NCBI GenBank assembly: GCA_013365365.1 | Contig: JABVXU010000155.1 | Coordinates: 1-64,000, forward strand | Origin: Cruorifilaria tuberocauda | Taxonomy: Eukaryota; Nematoda; Chromadorea; Rhabditida; Onchocercidae | Length of the DNA: 64,000 nt | Direction of reading: 5' to 3' | Shown: positions 23,201 to 34,874 of the stretch, one piece after another | Position numbering within the stretch: position 1 is the stretch's first letter | Layout: the number at the start of each line of letters is the position of its first letter | The notes under the pieces: generated by a model | What the model saw: the letters and a program-made list of their open reading frames with translations, nothing else | What the model was told of the DNA's origin: nothing | Database searches by the model: none | Position numbers and translations under genes: made by a program

Positions 23201-26200
23201 TATCGAGAATTCAGCTTTGCTTCATAAAAGTTTCGAATTCATGTTAGCTTTTCAAAAAAAACTATTTCAGAATTTTGTCCAAAGAAGATGTTGAAAATGT
23301 TAATCGCTTGTTACAAACACCCACACCACGACGTCATTATGCACTTGAAACACGAACAGTAGATTCATTCTCATCTTTGATGGATAAACAGTTTTCTCCA
23401 GTCCTGTTGCCCACCTCTATTTTGAAAACTCGAAAAGGGCACCAACATGAAAATACATCGACTGATGGTATTTTATCATTTTGAAATTGAACTTTTTTTA
23501 TCACTAACACTTTTCGAAGAATTCTACTATTTTTTGAGATTTTTAATTAAATTGATTCTTGCAAGTTTCAGGAACAGAATCGCAATTTAAAACTCTTCGC
23601 TTCGACCTTTCAGACTCACTCATATCTAATTGTGAGAGGTACGATTTTGGTTCTTATTTTTTATTCGATTATGAAGGTTATGAGTTTAGGATGAAAAGAA
23701 GCAAGATCATTACTTTTTTTATTTGGGTTTTTCATTTTTAGCATTCTTCCAAATACTAGTCAGTTGGAACAACAAAAGTATGACGATAATCCCCACGAAA
23801 CAAAAGGTGTCGATGCTTTAGATACTTCGAACCCGGTAATTTGTTAAAACTCCTTTTCCTTTTTTCTCTCAACAAAAAAATATTAGTTTGTGTTTGCGAC
23901 CTAAGACTAATATTTAAATCGATATTTTTGTAAACAGAAAAGACTTGCCTTGGTTCATATTTCACTACACTGTGGAGTGTTTTCGGAATATTGAAAAGCG
24001 TTTTTTTTTTTCACTTATGATGATAGACTCAGTCAGGGAACTGTCTGAAAATAAAGTCTCCTCATATTCACTGCTTAAAATTGCACTTTTTTCAGGACTT
24101 ATTGGAGATCGAGAAGAGAGTTTTCATAGGCAAACACTTGGAGCTACGGGATGAACTAAAAATTTTGATGGATCAGGGAGAAAAAAGTGAATCTATTGAT
24201 GCTGCAAATCAAATAGGTCGTCACAAGGTATCGATTGAGGAACAGAGGGATGTTGTGGAAAATCAAGAAAAACGAAATGAAAGAGCACCAGGAAATTACT
24301 TTGAAAAGCTAGAAGAAATAAAAAATCACGACAAAACTATGCCGTCAGTTATAAAAAATGGAAATTCTTCAATTCAGGAGAATTATATAGCTCCAGTGAC
24401 CGTAAGTTACGAAGAGCAGGACGATTCAGATATTCCATTGGATAAGCGAGCTCGAGGCGTTATTTCTGATATACATACGGATAGGATACAAAATATGAAG
24501 GATATGGAAAGAACTACCAAAATTTCCAGACATACTACTACTATTGAAGTTAAAGTCTCTTCAAGACCGCCGAAAAAGCGATCAAGTTCTTTAATTGATG
24601 AAGTGGCAGCAGAAATGGAAGATAACATCCCAACGACTGTAAATGAATCTTTGCAGAAAGAAATTTCATATGGGCAAGAGGATAATGCTGATCTAACAAT
24701 CACGGGAACCAAGAACGCAACAATTCATCATTTTAAAATGAAGCAAGTGTGCAAAGGATCAAACGAGGAGAAGGGTAATTATTGAACTTGGAATTTCATG
24801 AATTTTATTCTCAACGTGAAATCTCACTTTTTAATGCTGATGTTAGCAAGTAAATTCTGAAACGTTTGATCATATAATCTGCAATTTTTTAGCATTAAAT
24901 TTCATGTAATGAATATAAAAAGACAGAGTTGAAGAATCTGTTTAATTTGATAGCTATTTGCGAATTAAGTCTTGATATTTGACATCAAAGGAAAAAAAAC
25001 CTTAGGAAATAAAATTTGAAGGATTTTTATAAAGTTCACTTATGCATCAACATCGTCTAATCATCTTATTTTTCATTAGTCATCATTTCCAAACAGGAAA
25101 ACGTACCCATTAGTTTTTATTTCTTATTTCAGAAGCTGAAAACAAGTTTATTGAAGCAGGAAGTCCTTCTCCTAGAAAGCGCAGACCCAAACAAGAAGGT
25201 ATGCCGTATTTTTTCCCCGGATAAAGCATTTTTTGAATGTAGCGCGCAGAGTAAATCATTTTTTATCAGGCAATTAACTTTAGTCACGGTTTTTTGTTTT
25301 ACAAGAGAATTTTTCAGTAACAACTATACTTACAATAATGGGTTTTTTAGCCAGAAAAAGCACATGTGCTAATAATAATGGACAGGCAGTTCGAACCTTT
25401 TCCAGCGATTCATTTCAATCGTCTAGTTCTGGTAGGTTTGCTTATTCATCAAAAATCTTTAGCTTCATGAAGAATAGCAGAACAGTTTTTGCAAGATGAT
25501 GGATTAAAAATTTTATCTTTTCAGATAGTGAACTATCCACTTCGTCGTATCGAATGCTTACTCGCTCTGCAGCTAGAGATAATGCAGCTGGTTCCACTTA
25601 TTTGCTGTTTAAAACATATAAAAAATTTATTCAAACTGCCATTTAAAATTTTTAGTTCCGAGTTTTAAGATCGTTTCTTAATTCCAGCAATCGAATTGGT
25701 ATCGCTCCCTTCCAACTTTAAGATAACACCGAGGAAACGCTTGGAAAGTGGAAAAAGTCCATCACATAGCCGAGAAACAACACCGAGACGTTCAACTCGA
25801 ATAGCTTCTGTTAAAAGTTCACCGAAAACTGAGAAAACTCAACGGAAACGTTCAGAAAGTAGAGCAGGTTCACTAAGTAGTCGAGAAACAACACCAAAAC
25901 GTCGAACTAGAGCTGCGTCTTCAGGTGGAAGTCCACCAAAAGTCGAAAAAAGAGGGCAAAAATATCGAGAAAGTAGAGCAGTTTCACCACATAGTCAAGA
26001 GACGGTAGCGAAACGTTCAATTCGGGCTACTTCTTCCGGTGAAAGTTCGTCCAAGACTGAGGAAATACGAGGACAACAGTTGGAAAGTGAAATAAATTCG
26101 GTAAATAATCACGAAGCGACACCGGAGCGGTCAACTCGATCCACATCAGCCAAAAGTAAATTATAGAATAATAAACTTTCGTAAAAATATATGAAAACAG

Positions 26201-27490
26201 TTCTTCCACGATGAAATATCTCATCAAGTAGCTTAGGTAATATAAAATGAAATATTTGACTAGTTAATGATTTCACTAAAATTTTTGTTATCATTTGTTT
26301 GACCGGCATTAGCGAACGATTCTGAATGAATGCATTTCTCTTCATGTTTTTTTAGGCTCTCCAATAAGAAAATCGCTCCGCCGCAAGCAAACACAATCAG
26401 AACAAACTGAAGGTATTATTAAGTATAGCTTATGGCGCTATTAAAAACTGGTGGATTTGTTATCAAATGTCAATGATAATTTTTTAATCAACAGCAGTAA
26501 CTTCATTTATATTTTTTGGTTTTCCATATTAAGAGGAAAATCTTTTCTTTGGTTTTCAGTTGAAGAAAATCCAGCCATAGTCTCAAAAGCTTCACCAAAT
26601 CGACGGAGGCGAGCTGCATCAGAAGTGACTCAATGTATTGTTGTTTTTATATTGCATACCTTTTCTAGGTTCTAAAACATTTAGAATCTAAAATAGTAAG
26701 GTTATTGATTGAATTAATTATTTTTATTTTCATCGTGATTTTTTTAGTGGACGGAATTTCGACTACATCTCATCCTATGCTTACTCGTTCTGCTAGAAAA
26801 GGTAAGAATACCTTACAGTAGAATTTAATTTAACATTTGTTCTGGAGATTTATATTTCGATTGCTTCGAACGAATATCATTTTTCCCTACTTATTTCTTA
26901 AATTATTCATTAAAATAACAGTTAAGTTTAAAGTGAATCCAATTTTTTCTTTTTTAGCAAAAAGTGAAAGTGGATCACCTCCTAAACAGCAACATTTATC
27001 AAGATTTGAACCAACTTTAGCGAAAATAAATGGTTTGTTTCACATAGAATGTTTCATTAATTTTGAGTAGCAGACGAGCTAAGTACTGCCAATGAAATGA
27101 TTCAATTTATGAGTAAATTGGACTATTATGCTTATGAATTATTCTTATCCAGCAAAAAAGTAGCAACACATTGATCCAATTTGCTAATATTTCAATTTGG
27201 ATTATGCTTCATTTATTATTTTTTTCAGAAATACCAAAAAAAAGTCGCTTGCGTGTTGGACGAAAGTAAGTTATTTTTACTATCAAACCCTTGTATTTTT
27301 ACTATCAACCCCTGTTCAAAGAAACTGAAATTATTTTTGAAATTGCTGACATTATTAGCTAATTTTTAGTTATTCTTATATATATTATTTTCATGTAGAA
27401 ATGTTTCTAAGGTAAGATCAATAGTTTATTTAGTTTTTTGGTTTTCATTTCAGGACTATTGCGCAGGTTCTGGAAGAGAAGATGAAGTGA
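14296..27490 (+). CDS. mel-28: ELYS/MEL-28 nucleoporin, nuclear pore and kinetochore assembly factor
   Basis: ELYS binds chromatin and recruits the Nup107-160 complex to build nuclear pores; worm MEL-28 also acts at kinetochores. The N-terminal half encodes the seven-bladed propeller: motifs matching vertebrate ELYS as I recall it include SYQEPMDDPRPVLYLW (exon 16578-16682) and GALFDLNAFYYKRLP (17870-18007). The helical domain follows, with KQKFDELCK-type and VVFLFHHGGLLP segments (19132-19288, 20114-20294). The tail is Ser/Arg/Lys-rich and disordered, with a large exon at 24096-24774, a four-unit repeat at 25.7-26.2 kb, and small exons 26356-26412, 26560-26634, 26748-26801, 26958-27032, 27229-27265, 27454-27490 ending EEKMK-TGA. 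Basic patches (PNRRRRA, KKSRLRVGRK) may bind DNA in place of canonical AT-hooks; no clear GRP core is seen. Other exons include 14973-15099, 15365-15563, 15836-15904, 16139-16244, 16933-17044, 18145-18300, 18709-18855, 19832-19960, 20623-20732, 21430-21531, 21996-22119, 22529-22661, 23271-23467. About 1,570 residues are traced from 14973; exons before it, including the ATG at 14296, are provisional. Confidence 0.9.
25739..26155 (+). repeat. In-frame tandem repeat in mel-28, about 114-bp unit, four copies
   Basis: Within one exon a unit of 37-38 codons repeats with anchors at 25771, 25882, 25996 and 26110. The unit contains SRETTPxRSTRxxS, then a Ser/Lys/Glu linker with SPxxxEK and (R/L)ESRA. 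Copies 1 and 2 are closest and copy 4 is most diverged (NHEATPERSTRS). It encodes a phosphorylatable-looking basic Ser/Thr-Pro region and probably arose by unequal crossing-over. Confidence 0.85.
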
Positions 27491-30140
27491 TTTAGAGACT
27501 GCTCAATTTTTTGGGTAATGCTTTAGATTCGTCGCAGTATCTCTGTGATTTATTTATCCGGATTTGATCATATTGCTAGATTTTTACATTATCTTTATCT
27601 GTCTTGAATTAGCACATATCGTACGTTACATACTGCGCCTCTTCCTAGATTACAGGGTTGTGAGAATTCATCAAACATAAAATCATCTTTAACATGGGAA
27701 ATTTACCGAAGTATTATTTTCAAATTATTGTAGAAGTTCTTCGATTTTTTTTGATGGTGCGTTGTACACAATTATTGAGTAAAATTCTTATTAAATTTCG
27801 CTCTTAAAAATGTTTCGGTGTTTCGAATTTTCTTTTTTCATCGGATGGATTTCAGTGTTATATATATATATATATAATGTCATGGCTTTTAATTTTTCTT
27901 AGAAATGTTTTGAGAGCTTTAGATTTCTAACTTGTTTCACATTAACATTTTCTACTTTCTTTACCTTGAAATTTCCTAAAATTATTAATGATAGTTTGTC
28001 AAATTTCACATGTCATTTTGAAAAATAAAACATATGTTGAAGTGAGGAAGACATGAAACCTTCGAACCCTCTTTGTGAAACCTTCTTTGAACTGTGAAAT
28101 CCCCTTGAAACCCTCTTTGTAACGAAATCGACGATTCATTTTCGAAAAGTTGATTATCCAAGAGTGAATAGATTTAGTATATAAAAGAGAGATGTGAAAT
28201 CATTCTAAAAGATCTCCAATTTGGGAGTTTGTAATACTTTAGTAACTGAAGATGATGTTAGTTTGAAACAATGATTTTCTAAATTAAATTCATTAATTTC
28301 CGATAAACAGCCTGAAGGACAAATCCAGAGCAGTATTACCAAATTGTACATTATCTATATCTCTAATCATTCTCGAGCAAAATTGTCATATCAGTAACAA
28401 CAAGAGCTCGGGAAATAGCCGTATCATACAACACCTGTTACACTTCTACATGTCACATCTGTTGACTCCTGGACAGTCAACAGCTGTATTGTTTGATGCT
28501 AAACATCTTAAGAACATCGGGAATATCACTGCGTACTAACCGAAATTTCAATCATCGACATCGCCTTTCCTCACATGAATTTTGCAAAATGATTGAGAAG
28601 GAGCTATAAACATATTATTTAACTTCTAAAGAGCCTTTCAATTTATCTGTAAGCAAAGCAGACAGAGAAGGCTTTTCTTATTGAATCGATTATTTGGTCT
28701 TGAAACTTTGTTAAATGATACTATCACTGCAATCTAGCAGTTAGAATGTTTCATCAGAACATTTGAGTAAAAATCAGATTAATTCATTGGATCAAAATGG
28801 TCGACTTAAGCTAAATTTGAATTCGTTAACTATTAAATACGTTGCTCGCTTTACCTCTTCCTGGTTTTCCTTCAAGATCAGGAATCACTAACAACTTTTC
28901 ATCCCCACATTTCTGTCAGTTCCGGATGAGTACAACATTTCCCTACACATAAGTACAAAATTAAGTTTGAACACATCTTCCTGTGTTTAATTTTTACTCG
29001 GCTGCAAATTTCAAATTTCCGATAAAACTGAAGAATGGAAGGGACGTCAAAAACTGTTGCGAAATCGGTAATGCAGAGGTGAAGACGAACCGGTAGTTCA
29101 TAGTTATAAAACCGGTGAGAAAAGTTACACATGGAACGGGCAATGGATAGTTTTGCAGCAATTGGTAAATTACAGAGGATGTCACTAATCGAAGAAAAAT
29201 TACAAATTTCAAACAAGCTGAGAAACGAATGAGCTATGTTGAATAATTTGAACGCAAATAAACTATCTTCTAAAATGGCTCACGTGAGGTCACGCGTTGC
29301 ATTTAGCAATATATATATATATATCAAGTCACTGGTTATTCACATTCCTCATCATTTATTAGCGTTTAAAACGCGATTTAAAAACTTTTCTTTGAACGTT
29401 TTTTTGAAGATGGTTTTTTGAACTGCTTTCGAGACATTCAGCTACGTGCATTTCTTGCCTTCGAGAATTAAGTTATTTTCATTTACGAGAAATTCACTTA
29501 CGTGCGTTCTTACGTGCATTCCTGCATAAATTTTGGCGCGAAAGAAAGCCTGGACTGCTCACGTTCAGCATTGATTACCACTGTCTCATTTTGGGAGTAA
29601 GGAGGTGGATGATTATCTGATGCGTGGCTGATAACCAAAGGAAATCTCGGGTTTTTGCAGAATGTCCGTCTAATCTTCTTGACTGTACATGCATTCTCCT
29701 CGCTTACTGTATCATCTGGGTTCCCAATCTGGGCTAGAGATGATTCTCTGGTACTTATATGTCAGACGGAAATAAGCATGCTACTTTCAACTTTCAAATT
29801 GTATCACCCTTTCCATTTATGATGGCTGATTTTTCTGTTGTTTTTAGAACATTTTCATGAGGTTTTAAAATTGTACAGAACTTACAAATCATTTTGATTG
29901 AAGCAGTTGTAGATAATTAGAAGAATGCCGGGCTCTAATGCTTGCCTTTTTATTGGACGCTTTGTACAAAGTTTAGATGGGTTCGAGTCATTAAGTTGAG
30001 AGGATGGAGAGAACTAGAGCTACATGAAGCTGAAAAATGTTAGGAGATACATCAAGCAAGGTTAGACTCAAGAGCAGAACCGGCTGTCACTAAGAATGGA
30101 TCTTTTTATGCAGAATTTTTGTGGAAAATATTTTAATTAT
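27491..30140. other. Intergenic region after mel-28
   Basis: About 2.6 kb with no supported exon. The first few hundred bases include the mel-28 3' UTR. A short degenerate repeat lies at 28055-28120 and a TA run near 27850. The open frames near 28.9-29.2 kb lack splice context. Confidence 0.45.
28055..28120. repeat. Degenerate short tandem repeat (GAAACC..CCCTCTTTGT)
   Basis: Three imperfect copies of about 20-25 bases with the pattern GAAACCnnCnnnCCCTCTTTGT. No known function. Confidence 0.55.
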
Positions 30141-30149
30141 ATTATATTT

Positions 30150-32035
30150 CCAGTCCTTCGGTCGAAACAACGTCTAAACGAAACGAGCATAAGTCATCAA
30201 ATGGCGAGAGACAATTTCAATGATGATATTTCGAAACCGGTAGCTGATACTTCCGATACAGTTTACCCGGTGTTATTACTTTGTTTATCGCTTGATTTGA
30301 ATTTCATTAAAAACGACTTTTTTTGCATATTAAGTAACTAAATCTCTTTTAAGAAAGCAAATCCGTTTCTTCATTTTTATTTTCAGCATAGCATGGACGT
30401 CACTAACGAAGCTGTGGAGGAAACTCATTTTCAGCAATCGCAGGGACAACTGGAAGATTTGATGAATGCAAGAGAAGTACTCACTGTTTAGCCTTTAATT
30501 GATGAAGTTATGCTGTTCCGGATCTTGAAATAACAAAGAGCGGAATAATTCTATGATTATCTTGGGTAACGCATTTCAGACTACTTTTCGTGATGAGCTA
30601 GAAATGAGGAGTAATCCGAGAAACAGCGATACAGTCATCATTTATACCCCGTATCTCGAAGAGGTTATAGTCGAACGAATAATAGTTGCTGTGAATTATG
30701 AAGAAAATAATGCAGGTTTGCTAGTCCAGAAAAATTAACTTGATCCAGCTTCCATAGAAATCAATGAATTACCTGTAGTTCGTCATGAAACTGAAATGAT
30801 GAAGATCGAAAAATCAGAACTAATTAAAGGTGTATTATTTTAACAATCTTTAAATTCGACATGCATTTAATTATGTAGGGACAGACAAGAAATAGGTCAT
30901 GAAGGTTAGGTTCCGTGTGAGTAGATTAAATCAGGAAGTAACATTCGCAAAATGATTTTCACCACCTCATATGACACCTACCGTTCCGCTTTATCTTGCT
31001 GACTTCTTAGTGATTACTAAGGAAAATACCGTTAGAATGTTATCGCCATAACAGAATTACTTCTATTTTGATTTCTTTTGGATAGAACCGTAAAGTTATT
31101 TTTCTAATTAGGACTCGTTCTCTTTGAAATAAATGAGGACAGCAGGCAGTTTTCTTAAAAGATCACGAAAAATGAAGTTTTTTGCATAAAAAAAGCATTT
31201 CAGATATTGGTGGGAACAGTGACACTGCTCATAGCGATTTGATGCAGTCTTCAGATACTGATAAGTTTGCTGAAATTTTTTCGAACCATTAAACTGCCCA
31301 GTTACGTAACACAGGAAGGATTTCTCTTTAGTAATTGGATCATACTTTATAAACGTCCACAAATGGTTTGTTGGATCAAAAATCTGAAAGATTTTCCATT
31401 AATTCATCTCAAGCATTTACTAGTTTTACTAGTTTATGAAGCACTTATAGGTTTAAGATATCACTTAAAAATGAATAATAAAGAACCTGTTATCATGATT
31501 TCGTGATTGAACACAAAGTCATAGGAAACCACATTTTAGCTGGTGAAGAATTGCTTATCGTATGCTTATCCGTTCTGTAGCCAAAGGAACTGCAAAGTTC
31601 GAAAAAGTTTGAGATATTTTGAGTGTCAAACATATAAAAGGAATTTTGCTTTCCATACGCTTGGAGCAGAAATGATTTCATTAACTGATCGCTTTCTGCT
31701 ACTAATGCTGTCAATACTAGCAATTCACGACCTTAAGTTTATCGCTTTCATGCACTTTTGGAATACAATGAATGGATTTTCTTGACTAGAAAGCTGTAAT
31801 ATCTCAGGAAGTCTTCATAAATAATCCGCTACTTGCCGTAATTTTGTTTTTTATACATAAAGAAACGTACTTCAAGCAAAAATTTTATTTTAGCCGCTAA
31901 ACCAACATCAACAGAAGTTAAGAAAATGTTAAGAAGGCGTAAGATAAGTGAGGCGGATTCAATATCGAGTGATGATGCAACACCGGCGTATTCTACACGA
32001 ACTTCTTCATTAGATGAAAGTAGGTTGGAAGAATT
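30150..32035 (+). pseudogene. Decayed exon cluster, partly related to the mel-28 tail
   Basis: Coding-like fragments behind acceptor-like sites are separated by stops. 30153-30272 reads LRSKQRLNETSISH... to DTSDTVYP; 30388-30491 reads HSMDVTNEAVEE... then a stop; 30553-30830 is open except for one in-frame TAA at 30736-30738 (...GLLVQKN-stop-LDPASIEIN...). At about 31550-31590 the bases ATCGTATGCTTATCCGTTCT match the mel-28 exon sequence ATCGAATGCTTACTCGCTCT almost throughout. 31896-32020 is an intact phase 1-1 exon (PTSTEVKKMLRRRKISEADS, then ATPAYSTRTSSLDES), resembling the mel-28 tail repeat ATPERSTRSTSAKS. The direction and exon phase are those of mel-28, so I infer a partial tandem duplication that has decayed. 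Relation of the first three fragments to mel-28 is weaker, and they could belong to another lost or fast-evolving gene. Confidence 0.45.
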
Positions 32036-32039
32036 AAAA

Positions 32040-34210
32040 TAGTGTCAGTTTAAATTCTTTAGTTTTATGGATTTATTGAAATTGCGTCTTCTTCTGTTCA
32101 TCATCTCTAGGGTACCTTTCTTTTTCACATCACGAAATTTGAATATAATACTAATGGATGGCAGTTTTATTTCTTACTTCTAATATTGTTTAACCTGAAT
32201 TCTAGAACTAAATCTTGCTTATTCATATTGATGATTCTTTAAAGTAATGAAATATTGCTTAGTTATATAACTTCATATGGAAAATTTAAAATAAGTTGGA
32301 AAAGCCAAGAAATGAAATTATTAAAAAGAGATAAGGCTACTGTTTCAAAATTTTTATAACTGTAGTTAAAAATTAGAAATAAAAATCTTTTTTGACTTTA
32401 CTCTTATTTATGTAAAAAATCATGGTCGAAAGATTAATTTCATTCTACCCAGATCTTCGAAAGTTCCGCACACGTCTTGATCTTCAAACCTATTTTCAGA
32501 AAAGGCGAAGAGACCAAAATATTCATCCACGGAACGCAAATAAGCCTCAATGATTAATCCCATCCTATCGTTTCTGAACATTTTCCCTTATCTCAATATT
32601 CCAAATTTTTGTTTCCTTTCAGAAAAAGATTATTTCATCTGTAACTTTAATCAACTTCTATCATCACTCCTTCTCTACCTTCTTCTCATTCCATCCTTTT
32701 CCGTTTAGTAATTATTTCGTTTTCTCAGAACATGAAAATATCTTCATCTGTAATCAAAGTTAAAAATGATTTATGTCATCTCTCATTTAAATTCTTGTGT
32801 CTAATGGATTTGTAGAATCTGATTTGAGGAATACAACTGTCCCGTGATTTAAGTTATGATTTCTTGATATTAAATTATCTTAGATTGTCCTGTTTTAGTT
32901 CACGAATAAGAGACTTTGGTGAGATTTCGACAGATGCAGTTTTTTCAGTTGTTCCAGTGTTCGGCAGACATTCGGTGATTGACAGAAAGGCTGGAATAAA
33001 TCGTGTTATGTTAACCCAGTATGTACTGTTGAAATTACCGTCCTGCTTATATTGTAATTGAGTTCCGATTTTCATATGTCTGTTTAGTTGTTTTGACGAC
33101 TAAAGACATTTTTTTCATATTACAAGTTATGACTGTTCCAGCATTCAGACTTTTTTGACCAAATTTTTGGTAAAGTTGGATTCTATTGTGCAGTTGACTT
33201 ACGTTCTTTTTCTGGATTCGATTTCCAATGACTAGCGTTTATTAGCTTTTTATTATATTACATTTAAGTCCTTATCAACAAATGAAATTCAAAGCATACA
33301 ACTGTACCAAAAATAACCGACATAAATGAAAGACATTATTTGCATTGTACTCAAAGTTGAAATTAAATTCAAATTCATTTTTTTGACGAAGCGAAATGCT
33401 TATTTTTTTGCAGGAATAATTTACTATGGAAGAAAGTCTATCACAAGAACTGTTTTTTATTGAAAATTTTTTTTATAGTAGGAAATGAATTCAATAAAGT
33501 GAAGTGTTCAATTCTAAAATGCTGTTGATTACGATTAACATTTGAACAAACAAGTGCATATTTTAATTTATAAATAATAAATGGAACTTTTCCGGAATAA
33601 TAGATGTGGGAGATTAAATGGTCAAGACGATACATCAAATGATAACATTTGGCATATAGGCGGAATTGCCAAATGAATATTGTTCGTTTCTTTTTGCTTT
33701 TTATTTTTGCCTCGTTCCGGTCAATTTGGCAGCAGTTGAATTGTTGATGAAAAGAAAGGTACCGACGCTGCATCGATGGATGTAGCTTTAATCGTTGATT
33801 GTTCAAACTAATTAAATACAGGATTCATTTTTGTTCTCATTTAAATAAACAATGGAATTCTTTCGACATCTGAGTACATCTATTAATTTTTGGATTCTGT
33901 ATGAAGAATCGACTCGATTTATCATTAGAGAATAGGAATAAGCAGAGAACTAATAGACTGGAAGCGTTGCTTACTTTAACGATAGCAATATTAGTTTTCT
34001 ACCGAATTTTTCAATTAATACATTTTTGTTTGAATATTTAAAATTTTCAGTTACTTTAAAGTGTTTTGACTTCAAATACTTCGTGCATTTAACATAATTC
34101 TCTAGATTTACTGTATAAACCATTATATATTTTTTAATAACATTAAAATGAATCACAGTTTGAGATGTCATGAAATTTAATGCATATTTTAAAATACTGA
34201 TAAACAATCA
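32040..34210. other. Intergenic region, no supported gene
   Basis: AT-rich DNA between the decayed cluster and the convergent 117-residue gene. Overlapping open frames on both strands near 32.86-33.07 kb and a minus frame near 33.44-33.81 kb have no splice or family support. Confidence 0.4.
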
Positions 34211-34213
34211 TAT

Positions 34214-34843
34214 CTATTTCTTCGAAATATTTGAATCTCCAAAGAATTCAGCATCAAATGCATGAGCAAGAGCAATTAATTTGACACCAATTTCTCTTGC
34301 AATTGTGTCGTATTGGTCTGAAACTTATTAGTTAAATTCTTTCAACACATTTTTTGATATCGATCAGATTTAACTTCTATCTTTCAGAACACTCATGGAA
34401 GATTTTATAGTCAAAAATCAAATCCACATTTATTTGAATCAAATAACAACAAACAGAAATTGATATCTGATTAGTTTACAGATCATTAGAATAAATTGAA
34501 TTTGCTAATTTGGTTCAATTTCCATCATTAATGAAATTGAGTTTTCTTTTTTTACTTTAAGCTATAAAATCGTTCTACAATTAAAAATCGTACCTTTCAT
34601 TTGAATGATTGAATTCGCTGCAGTTGTACATTTCTCAGCTGCTTCCAAATTGCAAAAAACTTTCCTGCAAACACTTACTTTCTTCTCCACATTATCTTCA
34701 CTTGTCTTGAATGAAGAACGAAGAATATGGCTCGGATTATTTTTATCCTTTTTCTTCCCATCAATATTTTGTCCTGGTGAATACTTATACCGCAAGAAAT
34801 TATCACTTCCACTCGCACAACCACCATCCCATGCTAACGACAT
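34214..34843 (-). CDS. Uncharacterised 117-residue protein, two exons
   Basis: Minus-strand exons 34843-34594 and 34317-34214 join in phase 1 (donor GTACGA, acceptor ACTAATAAGTTTCAG), 354 bases with one stop. The start MSLAWDGGCASGSDNF follows a TTTTAAG acceptor by 24 bases. An ATG 57 bases upstream in frame lies before that acceptor and is less likely. Residues 1-50 are polar with a lysine-rich run (DGKKKDKNN). Residues from about 58 to the end look helical (EDNVEKKVSVCRKVF...EAAEKCTTAANSI..MKDQYDTIAREIGVKLIALAHAF). There is no signal peptide or membrane segment; four Cys are present. The gene is divergent from aos-1. I do not recognise the family; a small helical subunit of a larger complex is one possibility. 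Confidence 0.7.
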
Positions 34844-34867
34844 TTGTATGTGTTTTGAAGAGGAAAA

Positions 34868-34870
34868 CTT
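34868..34870 (-). promoter_or_regulatory. Putative trans-splice acceptor before the 117-residue gene
   Basis: The minus-strand AATTCTCTTTTAAG ends 24 bases before the ATG at 34843. It supports the chosen start over the upstream in-frame ATG. Confidence 0.4.
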
Positions 34871-34874
34871 AAAA

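Noticed and set aside
28899..29216. 105-codon open frame on the minus strand with several cysteines
   Set aside because: It has no splice partners, promoter context or family motif. A second overlapping frame is open in the same place, which suggests chance.
32864..33075. Overlapping 65-66 codon frames on both strands
   Set aside because: Openness on both strands at once reflects stop-poor sequence. No homology was recognised and splice signals did not give a consistent gene.
33441..33806. 121-codon minus-strand open frame
   Set aside because: Composition follows base content, there is no recognisable motif, and no splice or trans-splice site was seen near its start.
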